Positions 13,701 through 22,569 of a stretch of DNA of 64,000 nt are shown here, one piece after another (positions within the stretch are counted from its first letter, which is position 1; each line of letters begins with the position of its first letter). The notes below the pieces were generated by a model. That model had not been told where the DNA came from. It saw only the letters and a program-made list of their open reading frames with translations, and did no database searches. This stretch comes from Spirometra erinaceieuropaei (lineage: Eukaryota > Platyhelminthes > Cestoda > Diphyllobothriidea > Diphyllobothriidae): the NCBI GenBank assembly GCA_902702965.1, contig CACRXP010000038.1, positions 1,312,823-1,376,822 of the forward strand. Reading direction: 5' to 3'. A program made the translations under genes and the position numbers.

Positions 13701-13785
13701 CCTTCAGCGCAACACCTTTATCGCCTCCTTTTTAAGATCCAAATTGCCAACCTCTGTGTCATCTGCAGACACTTTGTTTACGTGA
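4424..13785 (+). CDS. Ankyrin-repeat protein, C-terminal exons (PP6 regulatory ankyrin subunit-like, ANKRD28/44/52)
   Basis: Four exons (4424-4708, 9775-9924, 13448-13625, 13708-13785) encode consecutive ankyrin repeats. They align in order with the last repeats of the vertebrate ANKRD28/44/52 proteins, which are scaffold subunits of protein phosphatase 6. Landmarks are GFTPLHFAAYNGH, then GNTFTAVHCAAARGH, GRSPLHVAAVNDQ, GQTPLHLAVAAGH, and the cap motif ANVFAVDDN followed by CAGAPN. All exon edges have GT/AG borders, and the phases agree (0/0) between the first two and the last two exons. The family has roughly two further repeats between GRSPLHVAA and GQTPLHLA. No exon for them is visible between 9924 and 13448, so they lie in the gap at 11160-11244 or have been lost. 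Upstream exons are outside the window. Function is assigned from family knowledge, not direct evidence. Confidence 0.75.
4938..5988 (+). pseudogene. Penelope-like retroelement, RT C-terminus plus GIY-YIG endonuclease (broken)
   Basis: This is the 3' part of a Penelope-like element ORF, a reverse transcriptase fused to a C-terminal GIY-YIG endonuclease. In the first frame are a 'GSLLANVFMGKLE' segment, an in-frame TAG at 5001, then the catalytic motif as RYGDD (5028-5042), and FPFLDVLLSRR ... RSVYRKKTWSGQ, which are typical of Penelope RTs. A 1-nt frame change near 5233-5262 shifts into the second frame (KRNLVRCLTQRV ... NGYP...), which stays open to TAA at 5986-5988. That frame contains the GIY-YIG core, YSFTC...AEYIGRRSRRLFKRIREY (about residues 124-147 of the 5263 frame), and ends with a C-terminal IIYKVP...AEAAAI block. 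The 5' RT is absent. It lies in the first ankyrin intron, on the same strand. Confidence 0.85.
5989..6180 (+). ncRNA. Penelope element 3' region with candidate minimal hammerhead core
   Basis: Downstream of the Penelope ORF, at 6158-6177, the + strand reads CTGATGA, then G, then AAT-TT-ATT (a possible 3-bp stem II), then GAAA. This is the order of the hammerhead catalytic core (box CUGAUGA, stem II, box GAAA). Penelope-like elements are known to carry minimal hammerhead ribozymes in their terminal repeats, so the location fits. Stems I and III and the cleavage UH are not evident, so this may be a decayed copy or chance. Confidence 0.35.
6181..6569. other. No gene recognised (intron of the ankyrin gene)
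   Basis: Intronic sequence between the Penelope remnant and the MITE. I see no supported feature. Confidence 0.45.
6572..7217. mobile_element. Foldback MITE, family A, complete copy
   Basis: It is bounded by TA at 6570-6571 and TA at 7218-7219. The left terminus is CAGTGCGTGACCGATCTCAT and the right terminus is its exact complement, ATGAGATCGGTCACGCACTG. The inverted arms run inward through 'ccaaaattctggaattcg', 'tttccgattaggaaggatta' and 'acttaagtag' for most of 646 bp, leaving little unpaired centre. The TA duplication and CAGTG start are the hallmarks of Tc1/mariner elements. No transposase remains, so it is a non-autonomous derivative. Confidence 0.85.
7327..7738 (-). pseudogene. Merlin (IS1016-like) DNA transposon transposase fragment
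   Basis: The minus-strand frame 7692-7327 carries the helix-turn-helix-like and first catalytic region of a Merlin / ISXO2-type DDE transposase: LREVLVPVCLWSNRMPLEEV, FTGIPRNTVVDWFNYCWDVC, then GG...SIEIDEAKFAGRRKYN. EIDE contains the first catalytic Asp. A CxxC (CHKCDG) zinc-ribbon-like start can be read in a neighbouring frame at about 7700-7738, so a frameshift separates it. The C-terminal half with the other catalytic residues is missing. It is on the opposite strand within the ankyrin intron. Merlin elements are known from schistosomes. Confidence 0.7.
7779..7833 (+). repeat. tRNA-derived SINE, 5' (A-box) half, split by a MITE
   Basis: The sequence from 'gtgacaccgctcgatggtag' to 'caccaaccaaata' resembles the 5' half of a tRNA, with an A-box/D-arm (GCTCGATGGTAGAGC). 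It breaks off at TA 7832-7833, exactly where the MITE starts. Its T-arm half resumes at 8820. It is not a functional tRNA gene. Confidence 0.65.
7834..8819. mobile_element. Foldback MITE, family B, copy 2 (inserted in a SINE)
   Basis: It is bounded by TA at 7832-7833 and 8820-8821. The left terminus is CAGTAGGTGGGCTAACTCAT and the right terminus is close to its complement (ATGAGTTAGCCAACTTACTG). The arms mirror each other throughout the 986 bp: 'ttttcatggaaaacatgcat' near 8088 is mirrored near 8545, and 'gagaccatatggg' lies near the centre. There is no coding capacity. The insertion interrupts a tRNA-like SINE between its A and B boxes, which fixes the ends and the TA duplication. Confidence 0.85.
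8820..8965 (+). repeat. tRNA-derived SINE, 3' (B-box) half and body
   Basis: It begins with TAATTCGGGTTCAAATCCCA, where GGGTTCAAATCCC is a polymerase III B box / T-arm. The body follows ('gacgacaacaaataagccag', 'cagtcccgcttctctttgtc'). This body recurs at 13200-13300, 16260-16330 and (reversed) 60070-60130. It is the continuation of the half at 7779. Confidence 0.7.
8966..9774. other. No gene recognised (ankyrin intron)
   Basis: Intronic sequence up to the acceptor 'ttccag' at 9774. I see no other supported feature. Confidence 0.5.
9775..9924 (+). CDS. Ankyrin gene exon (repeats GNTFTAVHC / GRSPLHVAA)
   Basis: It has a GT/AG-bounded 150-nt exon in phase 0 at both ends, with acceptor 'atttccag' and donor 'gatcag|gtcagc'. 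It encodes GNTFTAVHCAAARGHVVCL, a hydrophobic LLLHSFG stretch, and DYRGRSPLHVAAVNDQ. This corresponds to the 'GN.F.PLHCA' and 'GRTPLHAAA' repeats of the ANKRD28/44/52 family and follows directly on exon 4424-4708. Confidence 0.8.
10085..10260 (-). repeat. Penelope-type terminal repeat with hammerhead-like core, copy 1
   Basis: A dispersed repeat shared with 14064-14240, 14555-14735 and 52435-52515. On the minus strand it contains a degenerate CTGATGA-like box (ATGATGA), a stem GGATTC/GAATCC with a 6-nt loop, and GAAACGTC (10131-10157 region). 'ataaagctcttgtcccagcg' follows. The catalytic box is altered here, so it is probably inactive. Confidence 0.5.
10261..11159. other. No gene recognised (ankyrin intron)
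   Basis: I see no exon, although family alignment predicts missing ankyrin repeats somewhere between 9924 and 13448. A short (CCG) run lies near 10738-10755. Confidence 0.45.
11160..11244. other. Assembly gap (85 N)
   Basis: A run of 85 N inside the ankyrin gene. Its true size is unknown and it may hide the missing exon(s). Confidence 0.99.
11245..12424. other. No gene recognised
   Basis: A motif 'atactgacagcacagg' occurs at about 11527 and 11822 with weakly similar following sequence, suggesting two diverged repeat copies. I see nothing coding. Confidence 0.4.
12426..12615. repeat. Two-copy tandem repeat, ~95 bp unit
   Basis: 'actctgtggtacacgcgatg' occurs at about 12436 and 12530. Each is followed by 'acggggct...gaactgcc', 'catcat', 'aagtgatat.ata' and a 'aggTagttttt'-type ending. 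The two units are diverged at several positions. Confidence 0.7.
12805..13097. repeat. Foldback repeat (inverted arms of ~110 bp)
   Basis: The left arm, from 'atggtagatggcgctcaccg' to 'gcggcgcatgatgtaggcag' (12805-12921), is the reverse complement of the right arm, from 'tctgcctatatcatgcgccg' to 'gccctctaccatt' (about 12977-13097). The centre holds a piece of SINE body ('gccagaaatagccattccag'). A single arm recurs inside a LINE at 28043-28196. The open frame across the right arm is not a gene. Confidence 0.75.
13130..13310 (+). repeat. tRNA-derived SINE (Arg-TCT-like head)
   Basis: The head reads GGCTCGTGGCCCGGTGGTTA (A-box region), then a CTTCTAA anticodon-loop-like segment, then a T-arm-like 'cgcgagctcgagcctcg'. 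The SINE body follows: 'ggctgacgacgactaataag' and 'tctcccttgcctttttcgg'. The resemblance is to a tRNA-Arg(TCT), but arm pairing is imperfect, so this is a retroposed derivative rather than a tRNA gene. It lies just upstream of an ankyrin exon. Confidence 0.7.
13448..13625 (+). CDS. Ankyrin gene exon (last full repeat)
   Basis: The acceptor 'tacccaaaag' follows a long pyrimidine tract and the donor is 'cctcgg|gtgagt'. The first base completes a split codon. It encodes INDPTYFNLTDRLGQTPLHL, AVAAGHNKLVERLLSAGANV, then FAVDDNHQLPICAGAPNPR. It aligns with the ANKRD28/44/52 stretch containing 'LINATNAALQTPLHVAARNG', 'LAVDEN' and 'ACAPN'. A 5' phase of 2 shows the previous exon (not the one at 9775-9924, which ends in phase 0) is missing from view. 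Confidence 0.8.
13708..13785 (+). CDS. Probable last ankyrin-gene exon
   Basis: The acceptor 'ccccttcag' at 13707 gives a phase-0 continuation, RNTFIASFLRSKLP..., ending at TGA 13783-13785. NTFIASFL sits where the family has a 'VADCLALIL' helix after the CAPN motif. An overlapping frame on to 13895 (NSHSINLQAFENF) also somewhat recalls the family's C-terminal tail. An alternative splice or frame for the tail therefore cannot be excluded. Confidence 0.5.
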   Translation, partial: RNTFIASFLRSKLPTSVSSADTLFT

Positions 13786-14063
13786 ACTCACATTCCATCA
13801 ACCTCCAGGCCTTCGAAAACTTTGCCCTCTGCACTCCGATCTCAGTAAACACGAATTCCATCCGTTTCGTTCTGACCAGCGACTACCAAAGCTGATTGTT
13901 CATTTGTGTGCAAGCTTTAGAAAATGTGCGCTATCACGGCAAGTGGGGTGAGGCGCTGGGGCACTAACTAATCACCTCCCTTCGTGAATCGACTATTTGT
14001 AAATCGATCGTCTACTTTTGTCTACTTTAAATTTGTCTATATCCTTGCCCGTTAATTGGTAAT

Positions 14064-14240
14064 AGAATTTCAGAGCCGGGTTCCAGGAAGCAGTCGCGAG
14101 GCAGGAGCTACGATCGCTGGGTCAAGAGCTTTATTAGCCTGCCGTTTCGGATTCTCACTCGAATCCATCATCAGAGACGGAGTCAGATGAGGGTTGTGGA
14201 TTGCACAGGTGTCGCAGTATTTATAGGGTGTAGTTGCTAG
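14064..14240 (-). repeat. Penelope-type terminal repeat with hammerhead-like core, copy 2
   Basis: The best preserved copy. On the minus strand, from 14174 to 14145, it reads CTGATGA, one T, a 6-bp stem GGATTC/GAATCC closed by loop GAGTGA, then GAAA. GAAACG is followed by 'gcaggctaataaagctcttg'. These are the two conserved boxes and stem II of a hammerhead ribozyme. The extra T before stem II is not canonical, and stems I/III are not obvious. It is a direct repeat with the copy ~490 bp downstream. Confidence 0.55.
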
Positions 14241-14554
14241 ACCTGTTATATTAATATTTAAAAAACTGTAACCACATTTATTTTGAAATTCTGCTTTTAC
14301 TTCAACATTCCACCAGTTTACCCGAAAAAAATGGCTTTTAGCAGGTTTCATTTCTTCCCAAGGATGATTCACTTCTTATATGATATAGATGTACTCCAAG
14401 CGCGGAAACAACAGGTCTGTTTTTCATTCCAAAACCGGATAAACATGTAAAACAGGCAATCAACGATTCTCACCGCCCTTTTTAAAAGCGCACTTCGATT
14501 TTTAATTTGAACAGAAACTGCTTCAGCCGCGGAGACTATTCCTGTCTATAGAAG
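14241..14554. other. Spacer between two Penelope-type repeats
   Basis: AT-rich sequence with no recognised feature. Confidence 0.4.
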
Positions 14555-14735
14555 CGAAGAGGTGAGTTCCAGGATGTATTCGCGACGACGGAGGCACGAT
14601 CGCTGGAACAAGTGCTTTGTTAGTCTGACGTTTCGGATTCTCACTCGAATCCATTATCAGAGACAGATAAGGTTGTTAAGTTGCCCAGATGTTGCAGTAT
14701 TTATAGGATGTAGTTGCGAGGCCGCTACATGCCTA
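14555..14735 (-). repeat. Penelope-type terminal repeat with hammerhead-like core, copy 3
   Basis: Same orientation as copy 2. The minus strand shows CTGATAA in place of CTGATGA (14660-14654), the same GGATTC/GAATCC stem, then GAAACGTC. The 'cgatcgctggaacaag' flank and 'gcagtatttatagga' flank are shared with the other copies. The G-to-A change in the box predicts loss of any activity. Confidence 0.55.
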
Positions 14736-16130
14736 TCGCAGTTGGCAGCTCCCGAGTGCATCACGGCCCGACTGACCCAACGTTGGAGTATGTAGTTGCT
14801 ATGCGCAACGACCTCCCGATCCATATTTGCTGCTGAGTATTTATCTAGGCAAATTAGTTAGCCGAGAGGAGAGCGTGCGGATGACCACTGTTCCTGGTGC
14901 CAATATCCACGAGCCAAATTACCCAGGAGTCCATACGGATGACGAAATCCGGCAGTCGGCAATTTGACCGCGTGCGATAAACGTGGGAGCCGATAATCCT
15001 GACCGCACACAAGCGCATAGCAGCTGCACACCTCAACGTCTGGCCAGTCGCGTCGCTCTCGCGGTTTTTTTGACCGTAAGGGGGGCCACAGCCGGAAATT
15101 ACCCCATCACTGTTTGCCTTGTTTCAGTGTTAAACTACATCGGTTCAGGCCTATTGGGGTCCGTCCCGTCTGAGGACAGAGGACAGCGAGAGCCGATTTA
15201 CTCTGCACACAGGGCAGGTTGACGTGAATTGGCATCTGACTTTTCGGTCAGACTAAGACGCCCGTTTGGGAGCGCATGAGTGGCGGAGTGTAGTATTGTT
15301 CACGCAGGTCTGGCATGTACACACCAGTCTGAACAATTGTTTACCTGTGTGTTAATCGCGTTATTATTTGCCACATGGTGTGAGTCGGGGAGGGCAATGT
15401 TCAGGCGGAATAGAAGGCCAATGTGACAAGCCACGCCGGCCAACGGAACGGTCAATGGCGTCTGGCCGTGGACGCTGACCCCGCTGTCACAGATCATTTT
15501 CGCTTCCCCCTCCCCTCCCCCCGCCGTCGGTTCCCTCTATGATTTCCGCTCAAGCCTCATGTTCTCGGTATCAGAGTATTTTTAGTCACTGTACAATGTC
15601 TGGGAAACGGCGACTCACATGCGATCCTTTTCCTGCCTCGGCGGTTTAGGTTGCTAAGTGCCTCTCCGTTCTTCTCCTTGCAATGATGCCGAGCTTGGCG
15701 AGCAAAATTCCGGTGCCATCGTCTGCCGCGAAGACGCCAACTCTGGACCGACGCGTCAGGAATCCCCTTACGGACTCCATCCACAGTTCTGACTCCGAGT
15801 TTTTTTAAACCCTTACTGTCTTCTCTCTCCTCTTCTTTCCTGCTTGTTTATCTTTTTCGTATCTTCTGAAAACTGCCTTAATATTGCCTTACGTTGCATT
15901 TTCCGTCGAATGTATCCAAGTACACATAAACGACTTTTGCTGCTGCCTTAGTGCTCCACCCCAAACGGTTGGGCTGTGCTTTGTTTAGTTTTAGCCGATG
16001 GCATGACTGTCGATTTTAAGAACGGCCACTCGTATCTCATCAGTTTACTTTTGCGACTGCGTGGATGTGTCTCGGTGGAGGGAGAATTGGGGGTGCCGAT
16101 GCGGTGAGTGCGCGCTACCCACCACGGTCC
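14736..16130. other. No gene recognised
   Basis: I found no coding exon or repeat family that I can name. The short open frames give no recognisable product. Confidence 0.45.
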
Positions 16131-16229
16131 AGGCATGGCATATCTGTTCTGCCCATTTGGTCTCGAACCTCCTGCCTTATCGGTTGTGGTCGGGCATACT
16201 AACTACGGTACAAGGGGACATGCCCACTT

Positions 16230-16335
16230 TCGAATCCTGCGTCATCCGGGGTTGGGTTTGGCTGGCGAGTAACGGCTAGCAAGTCAGAAGTAACTATCAG
16301 TCTCCCTTGTCCCTGTTGGTGCCCCCTTTCTCGCA
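16230..16335 (+). repeat. SINE body fragment
   Basis: 'ggctggcgagtaacggctag', 'caagtcagaagtaac' and 'cagtctcccttgtccctgtt' match the body of the tRNA-type SINE at 13200-13300 in diverged form. A decayed head with 'tttcgaatcc' precedes it. Confidence 0.5.
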
Positions 16336-19300
16336 GGTATTTATTCTGTACAGAAGCCTGAGCGGCTTTCTCAGTCAGCAGCGCACCAACACAAGTGATA
16401 CATACCTGTCAAGTGTAGTGCTTTGATTTGACTACCTTTCTTGAGCGAGCTGTAATCCCTGGTGCAACCGCTCATGCTTAACCTGATGTACACACGCCTG
16501 CAACAATCTTAACGTACTAAGTCTCTAGCAGTGCATGCATTCTAGGCGGTTATTGGTTGAACTGAGTTGATGGTTCGGCCGTCGGGTTGACATGTTTTTT
16601 CGGATCCGAGGGTCCAAGACACACGATGCGGTTGTGTAATAGCTCGCGCTTGTGGAACAGAAACGGTGAGGACGCGCGATGACGGTGCATAAGTAGGGAA
16701 AGTGAGCCACTGCCAGTCGCCACAGACCCTTCCAGACTTAGTTTTGCCCTGTTTGCTTAGTCCAAAATCCTGGGCGGAGACCACCCAATACAGGTGCTTC
16801 TTACCCAGAAAGATCTCTCACCCCTAGGACTTCCTCTACACTACGACCTGTAGCACTTTCTCATAGCCGTTTTCGAAAAGGATTGCAAGTTCTGTGGAAA
16901 GCTAGTCGGTACTGCCATCTGACCCGTTTTTCAGGGCGGGATTCAAACACGGGTCAATTTTATGTCACCTGGTCGGTTGTGAGTAGTAAAAAGGGAATTG
17001 GCTAATAACCGCCTTGTCGTTATGGCTTTACGCGTTTGCTTATTTTAGAAATGTTTAGCGGTCATCCACAAGTTTAGGTTTTCCGCACGGAAGAATAACC
17101 CATAAATGGGTTTCCTTTTGATGGTTATGCAAAATAGCCATTGGATGTCCGGAAAGACATGCATTAGCGTCTGATTCCTGCTCTCAGTATCCTCACTTGT
17201 CCGTCAGTCGTTAAAAAGATGCTGTAGACTGGCGAAGTGCCTTACTCGTTTGACTCGGACAAACTTTTGTTTTTTTGTGTGGAAGAACTCTCTCCGGCAG
17301 ACCTTTCAGCATTCTCAGTCTATCTTGGGCGGTTCAGGTGGTCATTGCGGTGTTGGTTAGTCGCATCTGCGCGTGGAATTTATGACACAATCAATTTACG
17401 AAGACATTTTCCAGCCTCTGCGACCTGAATCGTCTAGCGTATTGCACAGTTAGGGTGCCTGTATGCACTGACGCTTAAATGAGTATCGCGTCACTTACAT
17501 TTCTATTTACTTCCAGCACTCTGTTGCACTTATCACCGCCGAATGACCTCAGATACATTTCACAGTCAAGTATTCAACCATATCTGCCTCTTATTATACG
17601 TTGGCGTCCATCGCTGGCCAGTTATTAACTTAATTGTTTTCAAGTGGGACAGTCAATACAGCGACTATGTGAACAAGCCGCATAGTAGTGTAAATGTCCC
17701 CTCAGTAGGAGAACTATTCGAAGCCCATTTATGCTGCTAAGTGCACTTAGAAATGTATTCTTGATTGGGAAAAGCAAGTAGCGTTATAGCAATACGTCCC
17801 ATCGTATAAGTGGTATATTCTGAGCTTATGATGAAAGCGCTTGCATTTTTATGGATCGTGGGGAAGACTCTTGATATCCGCGAGAATAAGGAACAGCGAT
17901 CATTTACAGTCTATATCCGATCTATTATGCTGGCGCGATCTCCTTTCTCGAGCTTCGCGGGAATTTACTTTTGACAATTACTTAATTGGCCTTTATTAGG
18001 TTCGTGGAAAATTTATATCTTTGACCTTGGCTGGCTGCGCATGTGGCGTCATGGCCCTTTTCTTGGCCAGAAATAGCATTCGTAAAGATTGGCTCCTTAA
18101 TGGTTTGACGATGACAGGGCATTGTAGATGTGAGAAAATTTCAACATGATTCCTATGGCCTTTTGTGTGTTTTTAGCTGTACACTGCTGAAGTCCATTTA
18201 TGCGTCATTTGACTGCACGGGCTGATGTTCTTGCGTTCAATCTTTCACATAATAAATTTTGCCTTTAACGAAACGACCGAAGGCAGCTGCTGGCTTGGCA
18301 GATATATATTGTTAGCTAAAAAGATTTACAGATGATTTAGATGAATAACCAAATTCTGGTGATTTTTTAGTAGAAAATTCTGCTGGCTACCGGTCTTCCA
18401 ATCCCGCCTCCGTCATCAGGTTGGCAATATTCTTTTCAAGTCCGTCAACACGGTGACCGATCTCATCAAGTGGATTTTATGTTAAGGAAAAATTATTTAT
18501 TTGTGTAAACAAAACAGAAATCATCTACCTAAAACGTATTTAAATTTATTTTAGTGGGTCCGGTCAGTTGTCCACGCTGTCCATCCTAAATCCTCAGAGG
18601 ACGAAGGTTACAGATGAATACACTCGATCACTTATTGTCAATTCTTTATGCTGAAACTGGCTGCCTCATCTAAGTCAAAGGGGCATCAAGTAAATTGTGA
18701 AGACAGTGCGAATAGTCCTTGGTGTCTGTTGAGTTAATTATTCACTAATTTGCCGTAGTGTTGCATAAAAAGAAACTCGTCACGTTAAAATATTTCGAAG
18801 ATATATAGCAAAATGTCTTCGGTGAGCAATAAAATATCAACTGAGTAAATAAATTATGAAAAGACTGTTCCTGACTACGGTGCTATTCTCCGCGAAATCT
18901 TGAGAACTGCTAATAAGTAAACTTACCAGAACAAAATAATTATAATTTTTTCATGATCTTTAAGGAAAAACTTTCCATGTTTATTATTACTGTCCTGTAA
19001 CCAATGTTCATTTTCTCTTACGATAGTATAGTTTTTTCTTAGATATTAAAAATTCCGTAATAACTACCAGAATACTAATTATAGCGAAGTAGGAAGAAGT
19101 TAGCATCTGAACGCGGCCGATTCCTGGATTACTTTTCCAACAGATAGATTGTGCTAACATTCGCCGAAGTAAGACTCGCGATGTGCTTATGATTTACTCA
19201 AAAATATTTTTTATGATTCGTAATGGAACGGTCTTGTAAGTCGAACTTCTATGGGTTTCCCAATAGACCCTTTCTAGTATGTGGAAAAATCACACTCTTC

Positions 19301-19611
19301 GTAGTTGAAAACAATATTTATAAATATCGAAATACTGTTCATAGCGCAGGGGTGGAAATTCCCGTTTAATGGTAGTTAATGATAGTATCTTTAAAGCCAA
19401 ATTGTAGTTCTAGTCTACCGATGAAAAGCAATTTGTAGGAGACCTACTAAAACTATCGGTTTTTGTTTGTTTGCCTCAATCGTGTACTTATGGATTGAAA
19501 TAACGCTTGATTAATCACTTGTTCATTACAAATTTGTGAGTCCCAACACATGTCTTTTTCATTAAAATGTTAGTCGTTTAGGGGGTCAACATTAAGTAAA
19601 AGGTAAAAAAT
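16336..19611. other. Long gene-free, AT-rich stretch
   Basis: There are no supported exons, RNAs or named repeats over about 3.3 kb. Open frames are short and do not resemble proteins. Confidence 0.45.
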
Positions 19612-19703
19612 TGACTTTATTATGCCGTCTGCTACACGGTTATTTTTTGGTTGTATCGATACAACCAAAAAATAACCGTGTAGCAGACGGCATAATAAAG
19701 TCA
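19612..19703. repeat. Perfect 92-bp palindrome
   Basis: Two 46-bp arms are exact reverse complements with no spacer, centred between 19657 and 19658 on TATC|GATA. The outer ends read TGACTTTATTATGCCGTCTG and the inner part GGTTATTTTTTGGTTGTATC. Pairing stops at 19611/19704. It is unlike the diverged arms of the MITEs here. Confidence 0.95.
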
Positions 19704-21145
19704 CGCAGATCTGCGTGTCTCTTAGGCTATCGAATAACTATGATGAACGTTCGTTAGCAGATAATAAATCAACATTCAGATTGATATAAGTTGTTAAAAA
19801 TTTCGGACCTTTGCTTTAGACGTCGCAAACGATCAATTAAATGACAATATATATTGCCATTTACAGAGTCAAAGGATATTTCTTGAGGCGACGCGATCCC
19901 CAGAGAGCTGAACGACATCCTGAAGCTGGGAAAATATGCTTTGCATCTACAGAATACAATTGTCAAGCCACCTTACATAACTTTGCAGCTCGCTAATTGT
20001 GTGAGGGTCCGCAACACCGAAATGCTTATCCTTGTCCATTCCAAAATATGCGAATCGAGCAAGGTTATGGTAACGCCCGCAACTTGAAAAATTAAAACAA
20101 TGGTGACATCGATGTGAGCTAAATGAACATGTAAAGGGCGACGCACTCTTGTCACCCCCAGCGCATTTATGCGTGCCTAAAAGGGAGTTTTGAGTGATTA
20201 TCTAGATTGGTTCCAATATCCCATCGGTTAAGCGGCTTTGAGCCTGAGTTGGGCTAAGCAGCAGTCGGGCCATTTTGATTGATTTCCATATGATTTCGTC
20301 TCGTGTTTCTGCAGTTATTATTAGAACGACGAGTAGGCAGTGCTTGGCAAGTACCTTCACATTGAAGTTTACAATGACCGTGGAAATACCGAGGCGAATG
20401 TAGGTGATAATTCTCTACGATCGATCCAAGTAAATCAATCCTTACGTAAAGTCTAATGACCGCGTATAGGTGGGCTGTTTTACTTAATTTTCTCAGGAAT
20501 TTTGAACCTCTGAGCCGTCTCCCTTCGGGACCGTTTATGATGTTTAACTGTTATTTTTTGCTTTCTATGCACAATCTTTTCTATTTTCTACAATGTATTA
20601 ACTTCACCCCAGATGTATACATATCATCATCTAATACTATGGGTCTCCACTTTTCCTTTTGATGCGCATTCAATGCAGTAGTTTCAAGGTCAGTTTCTCT
20701 TTAAGCAAACACCTTCGATTCTTGGTATTATCTTATGTGTGCCAGTGTCAGCCTTCATCTATATCATTTTTCGGATGACCGGGAAATTCGCAGCGACGTC
20801 CTTCCGATCACCTAAGTGTGAAAATGCATTATTGAAGACTGACATTTTAAGGGAAACAGATCGGCAAAGTCGTCAATCTCCGAACGTAGGTTCGTCCACC
20901 GTCACTCACTTATCAACAATTATAAGCTTTGAGCTACATCGTCGGGTAAATTTAAACGGCGGAGCAAAAGATATATCGATCACAAGAGATCATTCTTTTG
21001 AAGTAAGTCGCTTGTTTTGTGCCCGTGCGACGCAGAAGCTCACATGCTGATGACCTCCTATTTAGGTGGTTAAATCGACTTTCACGAACACCTCAGTATC
21101 AGCCCCCTTCTGACATAGAAGCGTGAAAATGCACTCTATTGCTAT
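19704..21145. other. No gene recognised
   Basis: AT-rich, no supported coding or repeat features. A LINE copy begins at its right edge. Confidence 0.45.
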
Positions 21146-22235
21146 TCATCCATTGCTCTTTATCATTTACATTAACGACAGCCTTCAGGAACTCGACTGC
21201 GGCAAAATAATGTTTGCAGACGACGTTAAGCTCTGGCAAGTCATTAAGGGTCCGAATGATCAGAGATCCCTTCAAGATAATCTGCACCGACCGCAAGCGT
21301 GGTCGAAGAAATGGCTTCTAGATTTCAATGTGGAGAAGTGTGCCGTCCTTCATCTGCGTCCAACCAACTCTCATTCAAATGAGAGTCTGAGGGCTTATCA
21401 CCTGAAAGATATAAGGCTCCCCGCAGAATCTTCAGCGAAGGATCTCGGGGTTTGGATACAGAACAACCTGAAACCAGCACTGCAGTGTCACAAGGCTGCA
21501 AAAAACGCCATGGGAGTGCTGCATGCAATAAAAAGGGCTTTCGTTAACTTTGACCAAGACCATTTTGGGAGAGTTTACGGCACATTTGTTCGGCCCCACT
21601 TACGATATGGCATAAAAGCATGGCGGCCATGGCTGGTAAAGGACCAAGAATGCCTCGAATGAGTACAACGGCGTGCAACAAAGCTGGTAAACGGTCTAAA
21701 AAGCCATTCCTACACAGACAGACTGAATTGCCTTAATTTATTCCCTCTGTGTTACAGGCAGCGAAGAGGTGATCTTATCCTCGTCTACAAGATAATACAT
21801 GGCCTTGAGTATGGACTTAAATTTGAGGACATGTTTCAGTGGCACCTTTTACCCAGTCTTCGTGGTCACTCGATGAAGTTACGGACAATAATGTCCAGGT
21901 TGAATCTTCGTTCTGAATTTTTCACGCAGAGGGTAGTGGAGAAATGGAACGATCTCCCTCAGTCAGTTGTGGAGACGACGTCTCTACAACTCTTCAAGAA
22001 ACGCTTGGATGATTATTTGTGTCCCCTGTTTTCCCTCGACAGTCGGAATCTGAACTAAGACCCCACGTCCCCACAAATATTTTCTCTGAGGCAATGCTAC
22101 TCAAATGAAACAACTACCGTTTTAATAGTGAATATTTTTTGTTCGTGTACAGTTATTTCTAACGAGCTGACATGTAATGAATAGGGTTTTCAAAGGCTTT
22201 GCCTATTATCCTTACCAAATAAACTGAAAAGATAG
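21146..22235 (+). pseudogene. CR1-like LINE, 5'-truncated copy (family 1), RT C-terminal half and 3' UTR
   Basis: It starts abruptly at PLLFIIYIND and continues through the RT catalytic motif FADDVKLW, KKWLLDFNVEKCAVLHL and KDLGVWIQNNLKPALQCHKA. It ends VEKWNDLPQSVVETTSLQLF...LFSLDSRNLN with TAA at 22056-22058. One TGA at 21660-21662 interrupts an otherwise continuous frame. The 3' UTR ('ctctgaggcaatgctactca' to 'ccttaccaaataaactgaa') is shared with the copy ending near 31395. A CR1-clade RT copies element RNA into chromosomal DNA; this copy lacks the endonuclease and most of the fingers. Confidence 0.85.
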
Positions 22236-22569
22236 TCACATTCTAGGATAACAACGGATGAGACGGGCTAAACTGAACGACTTCAGTGAACACAGGTTTT
22301 ATGATTAGCCCTCAAATAGCCGCAAAAATACAACTCTCATTACTGAAGAAATTTTAAGAATGTAACTATTCTGGACGTCCTTAGCTTTTCGACAGTTAAC
22401 GTATGGGCGAATTAAGTCCACTTTATGTATGTCAGTCAGTAAGTGTATTTGAGGAATATAGGCTTACACCTTTGAACTCCCTATTTGTACCTAAACGATC
22501 GACAAACAAGCAAAAATGTGAAGAAATTACATCATTAAGTAAATGCAGACATTCTTTCACATAGGTCAC
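22236..22569. other. No gene recognised; LINE-like tail fragment
   Basis: 'tgaggaatataggcttacac' and 'gaactccctatttgtac' (about 22450-22490) resemble a stretch at 28560-28600. This suggests a shared dispersed or UTR sequence. There is nothing else. Confidence 0.35.

Noticed and set aside
13695..13895. A 66-codon frame as the ankyrin gene's C-terminal tail
   Set aside because: The splice phase from 13625 selects a different frame that ends at 13785. The weak likeness to the family tail is noted but not enough to adopt it.
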